A DNA stretch of 64,000 nucleotides from Paenibacillus sp. cl123 (GTDB taxonomy: Bacteria > Bacillota > Bacilli > Paenibacillales > NBRC-103111). This document shows positions 51,817 through 60,045 of the stretch, one piece after another. Numbering within the stretch: position 1 is the first letter of the stretch; every line of letters begins with the position of its first letter. The notes under the pieces are model-generated. The model ran no database searches and was not told the origin of the DNA. It saw only the letters and a list, made by a program, of their open reading frames with translations. The stretch spans positions 92,344 through 156,343 of the forward strand of contig NZ_FMYY01000015.1 of NCBI RefSeq assembly GCF_900101595.1, given 5' to 3'. Made by a program: the position numbers and the translations under genes.

Positions 51817-52803
51817 CTACTTGAGGTCCGCCGGAAACACAAGCCCGATCTGCCGCCTTGCTTCGTCCATGATGCTGAGCGTCTGGATGGAGCGCCGGTG
51901 TGTATTTATCGACGATTCGCGTTCCCCGCGCTGCAAAACCCCGATAAACTCGCGAAGTTCGTAGATCATGGTGTCCTCATCCTGCTCACTCGATACATCT
52001 TCTTTTGTTCCGTCGCGGCTGTACAGCTCCACGCGGCCCGGCTGACTGATTTTGTCAATGATCAGGCTGCCGAGCTCTCCTTGAATTTCCGAAGGCGTGT
52101 GCGAGTTGGAAATTTTGGAGTGCATGATAACGGCCTCCATGTCCGGGTAAGACAGCAGCAGACAGCCTTCTCCGTCAACGCCCGACTCCAGCAGGAGGCC
52201 GTTCGCCTGGATGCGCTCGGGAGGACCGAACAAAGCAACCAGCGGATAGATGCAGTAGACGCCCAGGTCCATCAGCGAGCCGTTGGAGTAAGCCGGATTG
52301 AAGGCGTTCAGGATCGTGCCCTGCTTGTACGCATCGTAGCGGGAGGAATATTGCCCGTAATTGCCCACGTAACGGCGAACCTTGCCGATCCGGGGCAAAT
52401 GCTCGGTAATCGCTTCGAAGTTAGGCATCGTCGGTGTCTTCAGCGCCTCCATCAGCAGCACCTGATGGTCCGCCGCAACCTTGGCCATGGCAGCGGCTTC
52501 CCGCGCATTGGAAGCGAGCGGCTTCTCGCACAGCACATGCTTGCCGTGACGCATGCACAAAATCGACTGATCCGCATGCAGAGACGTTGGGCTGGCGATA
52601 TAGACGGCGTCGATATGCGGGCTGGCTGCGAATGCCTCCAGATCGGTATACTCGTGAGAAGCTCCCCACTTCGAGGCGAAGCTTCGTGCCCGGTCTTCGC
52701 TTCGGGAATAGACGGAGGTGAGGACGAAGTCGTCCGCCTTGCGGGCCGCCTGCAGGAAGGCATCCGTGATCCAGTTGGTGCCTATGATGCCGAATCTAAT
52801 CAT
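51817..52803 (-). CDS. Gfo/Idh/MocA-family oxidoreductase
   Basis: A 328-residue NAD(P)-dependent dehydrogenase. The N-terminal Rossmann fold has FGIIGTNWITDAFL, with Gly-x-x-Gly-Thr-Asn replacing the usual GxGxxG. AVYIASPTSLHADQ and CEKPLASNAREA (catalytic Lys) follow. The C-terminal GFO_IDH_MocA_C sheet domain includes GSLMDLGVYCIYPLVALFG. It probably oxidises a sugar or cyclitol derivative; the substrate is unknown. ATG 52803 follows AAAGGAG, though at a slightly long distance. The upstream 39 codons of the open frame are not family-like. Confidence 0.9.
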   Translation of the reverse strand: MIRFGIIGTNWITDAFLQAARKADDFVLTSVYSRSEDRARSFASKWGASHEYTDLEAFAASPHIDAVYIASPTSLHADQSILCMRHGKHVLCEKPLASNAREAAAMAKVAADHQVLLMEALKTPTMPNFEAITEHLPRIGKVRRYVGNYGQYSSRYDAYKQGTILNAFNPAYSNGSLMDLGVYCIYPLVALFGPPERIQANGLLLESGVDGEGCLLLSYPDMEAVIMHSKISNSHTPSEIQGELGSLIIDKISQPGRVELYSRDGTKEDVSSEQDEDTMIYELREFIGVLQRGERESSINTHRRSIQTLSIMDEARRQIGLVFPADLK

Positions 52804-53047
52804 CGGGTTATTGCTCCTTTCATGGCTTTCATTGTATACAACTGCTTCGACCTTGGAGCCCCGATATCCTGCCGGAGCGATCAACGCCGCTGCTTTCGCC
52901 GGGAGTCGGACAGTTAGCAACCGGGCGGACGGAAGTGGTATACTTGCTAAAAGTAACCCGGCGGCGGGCGTGATGATTGCTTCGTCCAGAGGCGGTCACA
53001 GCCCGCTTCCTGCCGGGATGGAGATCAAGAGCAAAGGAGCTGGACGT

Positions 53048-53764
53048 ATGTTGTCTGACAATGCGCCGGGGGTCCGGCAAGCGCCTGAGCCTGCGCAGGA
53101 CAGGGCCGGGGGATGGGTGCTGATCGTAACGGCCGTCGAAGCCGAGAAAGAGGCGGTGCTGCGAGGCATGCAGACGGCAGATCAGTTCGACGTGCTGGCT
53201 GCGGGCGTAGGACCGGCAGCGGCTGCAGCGGGAACGGCTGCCGCTCTGGCGGCAGCCCCGGGCAAGTATGCGCTGGTCGTCAGCGCAGGCATCGGAGGCG
53301 GCTTCGTCGGCCGCACGGAAGTGGGGGGGCTGGCCGTTGCGAGCGAGCTCATCGCCGCGGATCTGGGCGCGGAGACGCCGGACGGCTTCCGCACGGTGGA
53401 CGAGCTGGGCTTCGGCTCATGCCGCGTTCAGGCGGAAGGACGGCTGGCCGCGGCTTGGGCGGACGCTCTGCAGCAGGCCGGCCATTCGGCGGAGCTGGGC
53501 CCGGTGCTGACCGTTACGACGGTAACGGGAACAGCGGCTACGGCCGAGGAGCTGGCCAAGCGAGTGCCCGGCGCGCTGGCCGAGGCGATGGAAGGCTACG
53601 GCGTGGCGATTGCCGCGCAGCAGCAGGGATTGCCGGTATTGGAGATCCGGGCGATCTCCAATCCGGTCGGTCCGCGCGACCGCGACGCCTGGCGGATCGG
53701 CGACGCATTGAAGGCGCTGGCTGGAGCCAGCGCCGTACTTAAGGAGGTACTTTCATGCAAATAG
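53048..53764 (+). CDS. mqnB: Futalosine hydrolase
   Basis: A 238-residue phosphorylase/nucleosidase-fold enzyme of the futalosine route to menaquinone, which removes adenine or hypoxanthine from (aminodeoxy)futalosine. Motifs: VLIVTAVEAEKEAVLRGM, VLAAGVGPAAAAAGTA, VVSAGIGGGF, ELIAADLGAETPDGF, EAMEGYGVAIAAQQQG (nucleoside-binding Glu and Met) and EIRAISNPVGPRDRDAW. AAAGGAG seven bases before ATG 53048 supports the start. It overlaps mqnD by ten bases, so the two are translated together. Confidence 0.93.
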   Translation: MLSDNAPGVRQAPEPAQDRAGGWVLIVTAVEAEKEAVLRGMQTADQFDVLAAGVGPAAAAAGTAAALAAAPGKYALVVSAGIGGGFVGRTEVGGLAVASELIAADLGAETPDGFRTVDELGFGSCRVQAEGRLAAAWADALQQAGHSAELGPVLTVTTVTGTAATAEELAKRVPGALAEAMEGYGVAIAAQQQGLPVLEIRAISNPVGPRDRDAWRIGDALKALAGASAVLKEVLSCK

Positions 53765-54597
53765 CTTATTCACCGTGTCCGAACGACACGTTTGTGTTCC
53801 ATGCGCTGGCGCATGGTTTAATTCCGGGCGCGCCGGAGCTGGAGGTCACATTCGCGGATATCGATGTGACCAACCGGCTGGCGACGAGCGATGCCGGGCT
53901 GGATGTGATGAAAATTTCGTATGCAGCCCTTCCGTGGGTGCTCTCCGATTATGCGCTGCTCCCTTGCGGCGGAGCGTTGGGGCGGGGCTGCGGCCCTCTG
54001 GTGCTACGGGCGGGCGGAGCGGCGGAAGAAGCCGGCGGCGCAGCGTCGCTGGCCGGACGCCGGGTGGCGGTGCCGAGCGACCGCTCGACCGCCTATCTGC
54101 TGTTTCGGCTGTGGGCGGCCCAGAACGTGCCAGGCGGCGTAGGGGAGATCGTCGTCATGCCGTTCCATGAGATCATGCCTGCGGTTCGCGACGGCTTGAT
54201 CGACGCGGGGCTCGTTATCCACGAAGCGAGGTTTACATATCCGTCGTACGGCTTATCGCTGGTGACTGACCTTGGCAGCTGGTGGGAGAGCGATACGGGC
54301 CTGCCGATCCCTCTAGGCGCAATTATTGCCCGCCGGTCGCTGGACCGCGAGGCGATCGCCGGCTGGATTCGCCAATCGGTCGAGTACGCCTGGGCGCATC
54401 CCGAAGCTTCCCGCGAGTATGTCCGGGAGCATGCGCAGGAGATGTCGCCGGATGTGACACAGGCTCATATCGATCTTTATGTCAATGAGTTCACGGCCGA
54501 TCTCGGGGAAGACGGGTATGCGGCGGTGACGGCGCTGCTCGGCAGAGCGGCGGAGGAAGGACTTGTTCCGCCGATCGATCCGGCCGCTTTGCGGTAG
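53755..54597 (+). CDS. mqnD: 1,4-dihydroxy-6-naphthoate synthase
   Basis: A 280-residue periplasmic-binding-protein-like enzyme that converts cyclic dehypoxanthine futalosine to 1,4-dihydroxy-6-naphthoate. Conserved elements are the N-terminal IAYSPCPNDTFVFHAL, DIDVTNRLA, KISYAALPWVLSDYALLP, GPLVLR, VAVPSDRSTAYLLFRLW, GLIDAGLVIHEARFTY and IPLGAIIARRSL. The upstream overlap with mqnB leaves mqnA, mqnC and mqnE to be found elsewhere. AAGGAGG lies nine bases before the ATG, inside mqnB. A perfect palindrome follows 130 bases later. Confidence 0.95.
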   Translation: MQIAYSPCPNDTFVFHALAHGLIPGAPELEVTFADIDVTNRLATSDAGLDVMKISYAALPWVLSDYALLPCGGALGRGCGPLVLRAGGAAEEAGGAASLAGRRVAVPSDRSTAYLLFRLWAAQNVPGGVGEIVVMPFHEIMPAVRDGLIDAGLVIHEARFTYPSYGLSLVTDLGSWWESDTGLPIPLGAIIARRSLDREAIAGWIRQSVEYAWAHPEASREYVREHAQEMSPDVTQAHIDLYVNEFTADLGEDGYAAVTALLGRAAEEGLVPPIDPAALR

Positions 54598-54726
54598 AAG
54601 TCCGGTAGAAGTCCGGTGAACAACACGCGGCCTGGGGCCTAGCGGGGCTTCCGAACCCTGTTTTTCACTTCCCATCGGCTCTCTCCGGCCTTTTGGTCAC
54701 CGGACTTCCAGGAAGTGAACGATATA

Positions 54727-54768
54727 CGAAAGCCCGCCAGGAGAACCGGTTCTCCTGGCGGGCTTTCG
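54727..54768. terminator. Perfect 42-base palindrome after mqnD
   Basis: The half-site cgaaagcccgccaggagaac followed by c is mirrored exactly with no loop (centre ccgg). It lies between mqnD and the convergent SRPBCC gene and probably acts as a bidirectional terminator, although T tracts are absent. Confidence 0.65.
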
Positions 54769-54850
54769 GCAATAAAGGGGTTACCGGGCGCATGCGGAGC
54801 TGGGAGCTTCTTGCGTCCCCCTCTGCATGACCGGACAGACGAGCGGCGGC

Positions 54851-55327
54851 TCAGCGGAAGTAGCCGAGCAATTGCTCATATTGCGGATGCCTTGTTTTCC
54901 ATTCATCCTCTCGGGATTCGAGCGTTCTTCTGTCCAGAAGCGCTTCGATCACATCCAGGCATACATGCCATCCGGCAAGATCCTTGGAGGTATGGTCCGT
55001 GATCCGGTCGATCTGCTCGATCAGGAGCAGCCGGCATCCGGCGGCCTCGGCCTGAAGCTCGAAGCGCACCTGATCCTCGCCCCACGCATATTCGAGTACG
55101 GACAGCGGCTTGTAAGCCGTAATGGTCATGTCCTCAAAGGTTCCGTCCTGCATGTCAAACGTCATCCGTCCTCCTTCGCGGAGATCGGCGGCGCGCAATT
55201 CGGGAAACCATCGGGCCAGCTGTTCATTCTCTGTCAGCATGGACCAGACCGCTTCGGCAGGGTGGTTGAAGCGGCGTTCGAAACAAGCGACATATCCGGT
55301 ATCGGTTCGGTTGACGACGGCCAGCAT
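54851..55327 (-). CDS. SRPBCC (AHSA1-like) family protein
   Basis: A 158-residue START/Bet v1-like protein: FERRFNHPAEAVWSMLTENE, LARWFPE, GGRMTFDMQDG, PLSVLEYAWGEDQVRFELQ and a late GWHVCLDVIEALLDRR. The AHSA1 branch binds hydrophobic ligands or assists Hsp90-like chaperones; no specific role is visible. AGGAGGAG eight bases before the ATG supports the start. It ends in a convergent position to mqnD. Confidence 0.9.
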   Translation of the reverse strand: MLAVVNRTDTGYVACFERRFNHPAEAVWSMLTENEQLARWFPELRAADLREGGRMTFDMQDGTFEDMTITAYKPLSVLEYAWGEDQVRFELQAEAAGCRLLLIEQIDRITDHTSKDLAGWHVCLDVIEALLDRRTLESREDEWKTRHPQYEQLLGYFR

Positions 55328-55422
55328 GAGTGCATCTCCTCCTAATCAGGTCCTACCTATAACTGTAGAAGATACGGAGGTTAAATGCAATGAAGCGCCG
55401 CCTTCTCGAACAGCGTCTGCCG

Positions 55423-56367
55423 CTACTCCGCCTGCGCTTTGTCTTCCCGCTGCTGGGCGACATAATGCGAGGGGGAGCAGCCCATGATCCGCGAGAATGC
55501 CTTGCTGAACGACTGAACCGTCTCATACTGCAGCCGGTCCGCGACCTGGGTGATGGACATGCCGCCGAATCTCAGCAGCTCCAGCGCCTTCTCGACCTTC
55601 TTGTGATTGATGTACCGCTGCAGCGTCATCCCGGTCTTGTCCTTGAACGTATGAGACAAATAAGTGTAGCTGTAGCCGAGCTGCTCGGCCATCGTCCGGA
55701 TGCTCTTCAGCTCGAAGATGTGATTCTCGACGTAACGGATGACGGAGTAAACCGTATAGCCGACCGAATTGGACTTGGACTTCGCCGGGGCATACCGGGT
55801 GGCGGGGCCGCCCTTTTCCGTGAAGGTTCGGTAGGCCAGCACGATGATTTCCTCCAGATAGTTGCGGATCAGAATCCGGGAGTGAGGCTTCTGCGAGTAA
55901 AATTCGTCGATATTGCGGATGAAGGGCATCATCAGATTGTAGCTGTCCCGGGCGTGGTGATAGGGAGACGATTGGAAAAAGCGCTCCATCTCCGCAAACT
56001 CCGCCTCAGCCGAAGTATTGAACATAAAACCCATATACACAAAGCGCAGCGGCCCGGCCGCATCGGTGCGGATCGTGTGCATATGGCCGGTTGCGTTGAA
56101 CAGCAAATCCCCCTCCCGCACGGCTACCTGCTCATCGTCGATGATGAAGTACCCGCTGCCGGACACGATACAGCTCAGCTCCAGGCAAAACTGGAGATGC
56201 GGACCGATCTCGTACCCGCTCTCGCAGCAGATTTCGCCGATCTGATACAGATCGATGCCGCCGAAAGTAGACTGCCCTTGGGCAAAGTTATTATCGAAGT
56301 GAAAGTGGCAGCCTGCCTTGCGTTTATCCTTCATCGTTTGTCCGAACCCCCGCCATATCGATCTCAT
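55423..56367 (-). CDS. AraC-family transcriptional regulator
   Basis: A 314-residue regulator with an N-terminal cupin ligand domain (LELSCIVSGSGYFIIDDEQV, EGDLLFNATGHMHTI) and a C-terminal double HTH (IRTMAEQLGYSYTYLSHTFK, TGMTLQRYINHKKVEKALEL, ITQVADRLQYETVQSFSKAF, MGCSPSHYV). It lies 37 bases downstream of two Gfo/Idh genes on the same strand and probably controls them. The start is uncertain: ATG 56367 has GGGGAA very close, and ATG 56334 (MKDKRKAGCHFHF) has a weak site. Confidence 0.92.
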   Translation of the reverse strand: MRSIWRGFGQTMKDKRKAGCHFHFDNNFAQGQSTFGGIDLYQIGEICCESGYEIGPHLQFCLELSCIVSGSGYFIIDDEQVAVREGDLLFNATGHMHTIRTDAAGPLRFVYMGFMFNTSAEAEFAEMERFFQSSPYHHARDSYNLMMPFIRNIDEFYSQKPHSRILIRNYLEEIIVLAYRTFTEKGGPATRYAPAKSKSNSVGYTVYSVIRYVENHIFELKSIRTMAEQLGYSYTYLSHTFKDKTGMTLQRYINHKKVEKALELLRFGGMSITQVADRLQYETVQSFSKAFSRIMGCSPSHYVAQQREDKAQAE

Positions 56368-56404
56368 TTCCCCGTCCCGCGATTCGATTGCTGACCGTTA
56401 AGGA

Positions 56405-57247
56405 TTAAGGCAGCTCCACCCACTGAAACGGAGCCGACGCGGCCTTCAAGCCGTACTCGATAATCGTGATGACCGCGACGGTCTCCGCGGCATCGACGCT
56501 TGGCTGGCCGGTTTCGAAAAACCGCACCAGATCCTGCATAAATAATTGAAAGAAATTCGACTCCGGCTTCAAGACAGCGCTGCCGGCGGAGCCGTAATTG
56601 ACGGCCAGCTGGAAGGGCGCGTCTCCGCTCAGATGGCGGATCGTCGCCTGGCGGCCGCCGGCGAACTCGATCAGCAGCGCCGGGGATGCCGGCGTGCCGA
56701 TGAACATGACACGCTGCGCATCGCTGCCGAGCAAGGAGACGACCGGCTCGATCTGATGGATCGAGTAGGTGTCGAAGCTGCCGGGCCCGATGCTGGCGAT
56801 CGCGTCGATCCCTTCGCGCGCCGCCGTCTTGTACTCCTCGGCAAAGCGCAGCGCCGAGGAGGAATACATCGGCGTGCCGTGCCGGCGCGCCAGGTCGAAC
56901 AAGCGGAGCGCCGCCGCACGGTCAGGCGCGAACGTCTTGTCAACGTAGGTCGGCTTGCCGGACTCCAGCGGCAGCCGGGCCAGCTCCTCGTGCTGCTCCG
57001 GATGGTCGGGAGACAGCACGATCAGGTAGTCGCTGAGCCGGACAACCTCTTCGATGGAGCTGAGCAGCTCTACGCCATGAGCCTCGCACCAGGCCGCATT
57101 GCTGAGGCCGGTGTCGGAATCCTTTTTGCCGTAGGCGTAGGCGACCTTCATGCTCCCTTGGGAAGCTGCAGCGAGCCACTCCGGATATTTATTGGCATGC
57201 CATTCGTCCAGGAAATAGTCGATGAATCCGATTTTCTTCGTTTGCAC
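56405..57247 (-). CDS. Divergent Gfo/Idh-like oxidoreductase
   Basis: A 280-residue protein with a GTG start and AAGGAGG upstream. The fold looks like Gfo/Idh: an N-terminal dinucleotide-like domain with YLIVLSPDHPEQHEELARL and GKPTYVDKTFAPDRAAALRL in the place of the CEKP segment, and a C-terminal sheet region. The first loop reads GFIDYFLDEWHANKYPEWL instead of GxGxxG, so NAD(P) binding is unusual or lost. It lies 14 bases after the next upstream gene, so it is co-transcribed. The substrate is unknown. Confidence 0.8.
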   Translation of the reverse strand: MQTKKIGFIDYFLDEWHANKYPEWLAAASQGSMKVAYAYGKKDSDTGLSNAAWCEAHGVELLSSIEEVVRLSDYLIVLSPDHPEQHEELARLPLESGKPTYVDKTFAPDRAAALRLFDLARRHGTPMYSSSALRFAEEYKTAAREGIDAIASIGPGSFDTYSIHQIEPVVSLLGSDAQRVMFIGTPASPALLIEFAGGRQATIRHLSGDAPFQLAVNYGSAGSAVLKPESNFFQLFMQDLVRFFETGQPSVDAAETVAVITIIEYGLKAASAPFQWVELP

Positions 57248-57261
57248 AGAGGACCGCCTCC

Positions 57262-58323
57262 TTACTCGAACGAAACTTCCGCCCGCAGGTCGGACGAGTC
57301 ATAGATCGCCTGGATGATCTGGGATGACAAGATGACCGTATCGATATGGGAGGGCAGCTTCTCGCCAGTCCGGATGCAGCGGAGGAAGCTGTCGATTTCA
57401 CTCTGAAACATCTCTTTGGAATTGAACTTCGGCGTCGTCTCCAGCAGGGCGCCGTGCTGCGCGCTGTAGAGCTTGAAGTCTTGACCGTATTGCAGCCGGA
57501 TACCGGCTTTGTCGCCGAGGAAGTCGATATACATCTCGTCTACGCCGATATTTTGCGCCCAAGCTCCGTTTAAGGTAATGCTAGGACCCTCCGTACGGAT
57601 CATCGCCGTAACGAAATCGTCCACATCGTACGTGCCGTTATAGTTCGGGGGACCGGCCCACATGTTGATGTACGAGTAATTTTCCATCTCGCGTCCCAGC
57701 TTGCTGTACGCTTGACCTGTTACGGTCAGCGGCTTCGGATCGCCGGAGCAGTACATGACGATGTCGAGGAAATGAACGCCCCAGTCGATCAGCGCGCCGC
57801 CGCCGGCGATGGCCTTGGTCGTGAACGCTCCGCCGAGGCCCGGGATCGAGCGCTGCGAGCGGAAGCTGACGTATACATGATAAATTTCGCCGAGCTCGCC
57901 ACCCGCGATCATATTCTTGATAATATTGACACCCGTATTGAACCGGTTCACGACGCCGATATTCAGCACTTTGCCGGTTTCATGCTGCACCTTCTGCATC
58001 TCCAGCGCCTCCGCATAGGTTCTGGCGGCCGGCTTCTCGCACAGCACATGCTTGCCCGCGCGCAGGCAGTCGATGGAGATGGCGGCATGCACGTCGTTCG
58101 GCGTGCAGATGGACACTGCTTCTACCTCGGGATCCTCCAGGATCACGCGATAGTCCTCGATCGCTTGGCCGCAGCCGTAATCGCTTACAGCCTTCTCGGC
58201 TCTCTCCTTTATTTTATCACAGAAATAAACGATTTCCGCATCCGGGTTGGCCATATAAGCCTTGATATGCGCGTTGTTGGCTATCGAGCCGCAGCCGATA
58301 ATGGCGACCTTAATAGTACTCAT
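57262..58323 (-). CDS. Gfo/Idh/MocA-family oxidoreductase
   Basis: A 353-residue NAD(P)-dependent dehydrogenase of the inositol/sugar type. Motifs: VAIIGCGSIANNAHIKAYM, VSICTPNDVHAAISI, CEKPAARTYAEALEM, NIGVVNRFN and the C-terminal GGGALIDWGVHFLDIVMY with its active-site Asp and His. GGAGGG seven bases before ATG 58323 fixes the start; the upstream 76 codons of the frame are not coding. It is the first gene of an operon with the divergent oxidoreductase and probably the AraC gene. Confidence 0.93.
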   Translation of the reverse strand: MSTIKVAIIGCGSIANNAHIKAYMANPDAEIVYFCDKIKERAEKAVSDYGCGQAIEDYRVILEDPEVEAVSICTPNDVHAAISIDCLRAGKHVLCEKPAARTYAEALEMQKVQHETGKVLNIGVVNRFNTGVNIIKNMIAGGELGEIYHVYVSFRSQRSIPGLGGAFTTKAIAGGGALIDWGVHFLDIVMYCSGDPKPLTVTGQAYSKLGREMENYSYINMWAGPPNYNGTYDVDDFVTAMIRTEGPSITLNGAWAQNIGVDEMYIDFLGDKAGIRLQYGQDFKLYSAQHGALLETTPKFNSKEMFQSEIDSFLRCIRTGEKLPSHIDTVILSSQIIQAIYDSSDLRAEVSFE

Positions 58324-58336
58324 GACAAATCCCTCC

Positions 58337-58367
58337 GAAATTGAGTGATAGATGAAATTGAGTGATA
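58337..58367. repeat. Two identical 14-base direct repeats upstream of the oxidoreductase operon
   Basis: gaaattgagtgata occurs at 58337-58350 and again at 58354-58367, a 17-base period, 14-44 bases before the start codon at 58323. Direct repeats of this kind suit AraC-type regulators, but they are close to the ribosome binding site. Confidence 0.55.
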
Positions 58368-58571
58368 CAAACGGTTTCCGGGCAGCCGGCCGAACCAGTC
58401 GGACAAGTTGACCAATTTGGCTGCTGCCGACAAGTTCATTGTAGACCGATACCGCAAATCTGAACACATACAAGTTCGAGGTTGAACTTATCCCGATTTG
58501 TCTTTTTTGGCTTGCGAAGGATATCCTGATACAATGAAAACAAATACGCAAGAAGACAGGGAGCGATACAG

Positions 58572-58811
58572 ATGACCACGGTATCAGCCGAGCAAGTGGC
58601 CCATTGGATGCTGGAGGAGGTGCGAAACAGGGGCATCCTGCATCAGACGCAGGCGGTTGCCCATATTCGCGAGCATTTCGGAGAATCCTTTATTTATATC
58701 AATGACAACGGGCATGAATCGATCGACAAGGAAGTAAAGAAGCTGTTCAAAAAAATGCACCGGGGACGTGTCGCCTGGGACCGGGACGGTTTTTTCTGGG
58801 GTTGGACGTAG
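58572..58811 (+). CDS. DUF6953-type small protein
   Basis: A 79-residue protein: VAHWMLEEVRNRGILHQTQA, HIREHFGESFIYINDNGHES and KKMHRGRVAWDRDGFFWGW. The pattern matches a small family (DUF6953) of unknown function, possibly with a winged-helix-like fold. CAGGGAGCG precedes the ATG. It stands alone between the oxidoreductase operon and speD; the 58812-59035 gap after it holds nothing else recognised apart from the speD terminator. Confidence 0.8.
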   Translation: MTTVSAEQVAHWMLEEVRNRGILHQTQAVAHIREHFGESFIYINDNGHESIDKEVKKLFKKMHRGRVAWDRDGFFWGWT

Positions 58812-58994
58812 GAGGAGAGGCTGTGCGTTTCATTTCGTACGGCACGACCACCAAGCGATGAACGCGCGAAGGAGTGGCTAGGAGGATAGTGGCAGCCGCT
58901 TCAGCCGGAAGTAAGCCGCAGAAACTTGCGGGGTTGCGTTGAGCCGAACTTCGTTTCGGGTTGCAGAAGGATGATCTTTGGCCGCTTCATGCGC

Positions 58995-59019
58995 AAAAAG
59001 CGACCGACTCGGGCCGCTT
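58995..59019 (-). terminator. Terminator of speD
   Basis: aagcgacc (58998-59005) pairs with ggccgctt (59012-59019) using one G-U pair, and the minus strand continues into a T run (58999-58995). It lies 17 bases after the speD stop. Confidence 0.75.
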
Positions 59020-59035
59020 TCCATGTCATCCGTTC

Positions 59036-59875
59036 TTACGATTCATCCTGCTCGTCATCCACCTCTCCGCGCTGCATGTTCGTTCCGTAGAAAATTTCGT
59101 CCATCTCGGTTTGCAGGCGCTCGGTAATTTCCTGCTGCTCGCGGGGGGAGAGCTTGTCCTTCGTATAGCCGAACAGGTAGTTGTTCAAATCGAAGGCTCT
59201 CAGCTTGCATTTTGTATGAAAGATATGCTCCTGGTACACATTAACATCGATCATGTCGTATTGGCGCTTGATTTTGTCCGGAATGTAGTTCTGGATAGAG
59301 CTGATATCGTGATCGATAAACAGCTTGTAGCCATGGATGTCCCGGGTGAAGCCGCGGACGCGGTAGTCGATCGTCATAATATCGGTGTCAAAGGAATGAA
59401 TCAAGTAATTCAGCGCCTTCAGCGGCGAAATTTCCCCGCAGGTGGAGACGTCGATATCCGCCCGGAACGTGCTGATCCCTTCATCGGGATGATATTCGGG
59501 GTACGTATGTACCGTAATATGGCTTTTATCGAGCTGCATGACGACGGATTCGGGCAGCGGCCCCGGCGATTCGTCGAACGACTCGTTCGGCACCTCGACC
59601 ACAGGTCCTTCGGAGACGAGGATCGTCACGCTGGCCCCCTGAGGCACATAGTCCTGCTGGGCGATATTCAGCACATGCGCGCCTATGATATCCGTTACCG
59701 TCTGCAGAATCCGCTTCAGCCGCTCCGAGCTGTACTGCTCGTCGATATAGGCGATATAGGCTTCCCGCTCCTCCTTGGTCCGGGTGTAGCAAATATCGTA
59801 CATATTGAAGCTGAGCGATTTGGTCAAATTATTGAAGCCGTGCAGCGTAATGCGTTGTTCGTGCGTCAATGTCAT
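59036..59875 (-). CDS. speD: S-adenosylmethionine decarboxylase proenzyme, E. coli-type
   Basis: A 279-residue proenzyme making decarboxylated SAM for spermidine synthesis. It self-cleaves to form a pyruvoyl group; the cleavage site is [16 protein letters not shown] with Ser118. Other conserved parts: [40 protein letters not shown], and [19 protein letters not shown]. The length is that of the large (about 264-residue) E. coli class rather than the short Bacillus subtilis or Thermotoga class. GAGGGAAG precedes the ATG. spe partners are not nearby. Confidence 0.96.
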   Translation of the reverse strand: MTLTHEQRITLHGFNNLTKSLSFNMYDICYTRTKEEREAYIAYIDEQYSSERLKRILQTVTDIIGAHVLNIAQQDYVPQGASVTILVSEGPVVEVPNESFDESPGPLPESVVMQLDKSHITVHTYPEYHPDEGISTFRADIDVSTCGEISPLKALNYLIHSFDTDIMTIDYRVRGFTRDIHGYKLFIDHDISSIQNYIPDKIKRQYDMIDVNVYQEHIFHTKCKLRAFDLNNYLFGYTKDKLSPREQQEITERLQTEMDEIFYGTNMQRGEVDDEQDES

Positions 59876-59998
59876 GATAAGCTTCCCTCATTTCTCTTGT
59901 ATTCCTATATATTACCCAAGAAAGCGAGGGAAGAATTCACTAACCCGCACTCACGGCGAATCGCCGCGCATACAAGAAATCTTGCCGGAACGCTATAG

Positions 59999-60022
59999 AA
60001 AAAAGGAGCCGTTTCCGGCCCC
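59999..60022 (-). terminator. Terminator of the opuA operon
   Basis: On the minus strand ggggccg (60022-60016) and cggctcc (60011-60005) form a stem with a GAAA tetraloop, followed by six T residues (60004-59999). It lies 24 bases after opuAC. Confidence 0.9.
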
Positions 60023-60045
60023 ATCCCCTCGTACTCGCCCTATCA

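Noticed and set aside
52718..53047. An upstream extension of mqnB
   Set aside because: The open frame covers the start of the divergent oxidoreductase gene. A perfect ribosome binding site before ATG 53048 and the family N-terminus argue for the shorter protein.
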